Origin: Flavobacterium piscinae
GTDB taxonomy: Bacteria; Bacteroidota; Bacteroidia; Flavobacteriales; Flavobacteriaceae
Assembly: GCF_004122145.1 (NCBI RefSeq)
Contig: NZ_SBKQ01000005.1
Coordinates: 124,001-188,000 of the forward strand
Reading direction: 5' to 3'
DNA: 64,000 nt
In this document: piece after piece, positions 63,889-64,000 of the stretch
Position numbering within the stretch: the stretch's first letter is position 1
Layout of the letters: each line of letters starts with the position of its first letter
Notes under the pieces: generated by a model
Seen by the model: only the letters and a program-made list of their open reading frames with translations
Told to the model about the DNA's origin: nothing
Databases searched by the model: none
Made by a program: the position numbers and the translations under genes

Positions 63889-64000
63889 TTATTTTTGGTT
63901 TCGAGGATGAGCATTTCCATAAACTTTTTTCAACTCAGACAAACTACTGTGTGTATAAACCTGAGTTGATGCCAAACTCGAATGACCTAATAATTCTTTA
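63889..64000 (-). CDS. Tyrosine recombinase, XerC/XerD-type (C-terminal 36 residues only)
   Basis: The frame is open from the window edge to the TAA at 63889-63891. The visible end reads [19 protein letters not shown] and ends [10 protein letters not shown]: the GHSS histidine and the catalytic tyrosine of TQVYTH are those of the phage-integrase family, and the LGHSSLxxTQxYTH pattern is that of XerC/XerD. The rest, including the catalytic arginines, is outside the window, so XerC and XerD cannot be told apart with certainty. Likely cotranscribed with hpf. Confidence 0.85.
   Translation of the reverse strand, partial: KELLGHSSLASTQVYTHSSLSELKKVYGNAHPRNQK

Noticed and set aside
63889..64000. 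Integrase at the window edge as a sign of a genomic island
   Set aside because: The visible C-terminus fits housekeeping XerC/XerD next to hpf, with no att repeats or phage genes.

Overview
The window reads as chromosomal DNA of a member of the Flavobacteriaceae, probably Flavobacterium or a close relative. The evidence is AT-rich DNA, RpoB/RpoC/EF-Tu sequences of Bacteroidota type, a TTTTG/TAnnTTTG promoter rather than TTGACA/TATAAT, secreted proteins ending in type IX secretion (T9SS) sorting domains, a PorV/PorQ-family protein, and little sign of Shine-Dalgarno sites. There are no insertion sequences, phage genes or CRISPR arrays.

Layout. (1) 1-4506: envelope genes: the 3' part of lptB, a membrane-anchored GH25 lysozyme, pssA, a PorV/PorQ-family outer-membrane protein and an Lnb/DUF4105 membrane protein. 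(2) 4507-37466: a run of about 30 genes, all on the minus strand, mostly overlapping or separated by a few bases, for a surface polysaccharide. It starts with the ABC exporter pair wzm/wzt. Next comes a nonulosonic-acid block (LegB-type dehydratase, NeuD/PglD-type acyltransferase, NeuB/LegI synthase, a YhcH/NanQ-like protein, an SpsF-like cytidylyltransferase, a second and very divergent NeuB, a PtmE-like CBS-nucleotidyltransferase and a candidate GT-B transferase). The rest is about fourteen GT2/GT4 glycosyltransferases, an asparagine-synthase-like protein without the glutaminase half, two FkbM methyltransferases, an O-antigen polymerase/ligase, a GtrB/GT-C-like pair and, last, the initiating sugar-phosphate transferase. 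(3) 37571-49372: four large secreted T9SS cargo proteins built from shared modules (N-terminal sandwich module, FN3, GEVED, a central 'SSPVAG/GNPYP' module and type A or type C sorting domains). (4) 49951-63854: the core transcription/translation block, read hpf, terminator, promoter, tRNA-Thr(UGU), tRNA-Tyr, tRNA-Thr(GGU), tuf, tRNA-Trp, secE, nusG, rplK, rplA, rplJ, rplL, rpoB, rpoC, DUF3467, terminator. (5) 63889-64000: the C-terminal end of a XerC/D-type tyrosine recombinase.

How the genes work together. Region 2 plausibly makes a nonulosonic-acid-containing glycan started on undecaprenyl phosphate by the transferase at 4507, elongated in the cytoplasm, exported by Wzm/Wzt and ligated or polymerised in the periplasm. 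Region 3 encodes T9SS cargo, a class that in related bacteria can be anchored to a surface polysaccharide; a link between regions 2 and 3 is inference only.

The points most worth a second look are the nonulosonic-acid block (LegB and LegI present, LegC and LegG absent, a second NeuB lacking several family motifs), the truncated asparagine-synthase-like gene, the module-shuffled cargo family, and the compact promoter/terminator overlap that launches the tRNA-tuf-rpo transcript.
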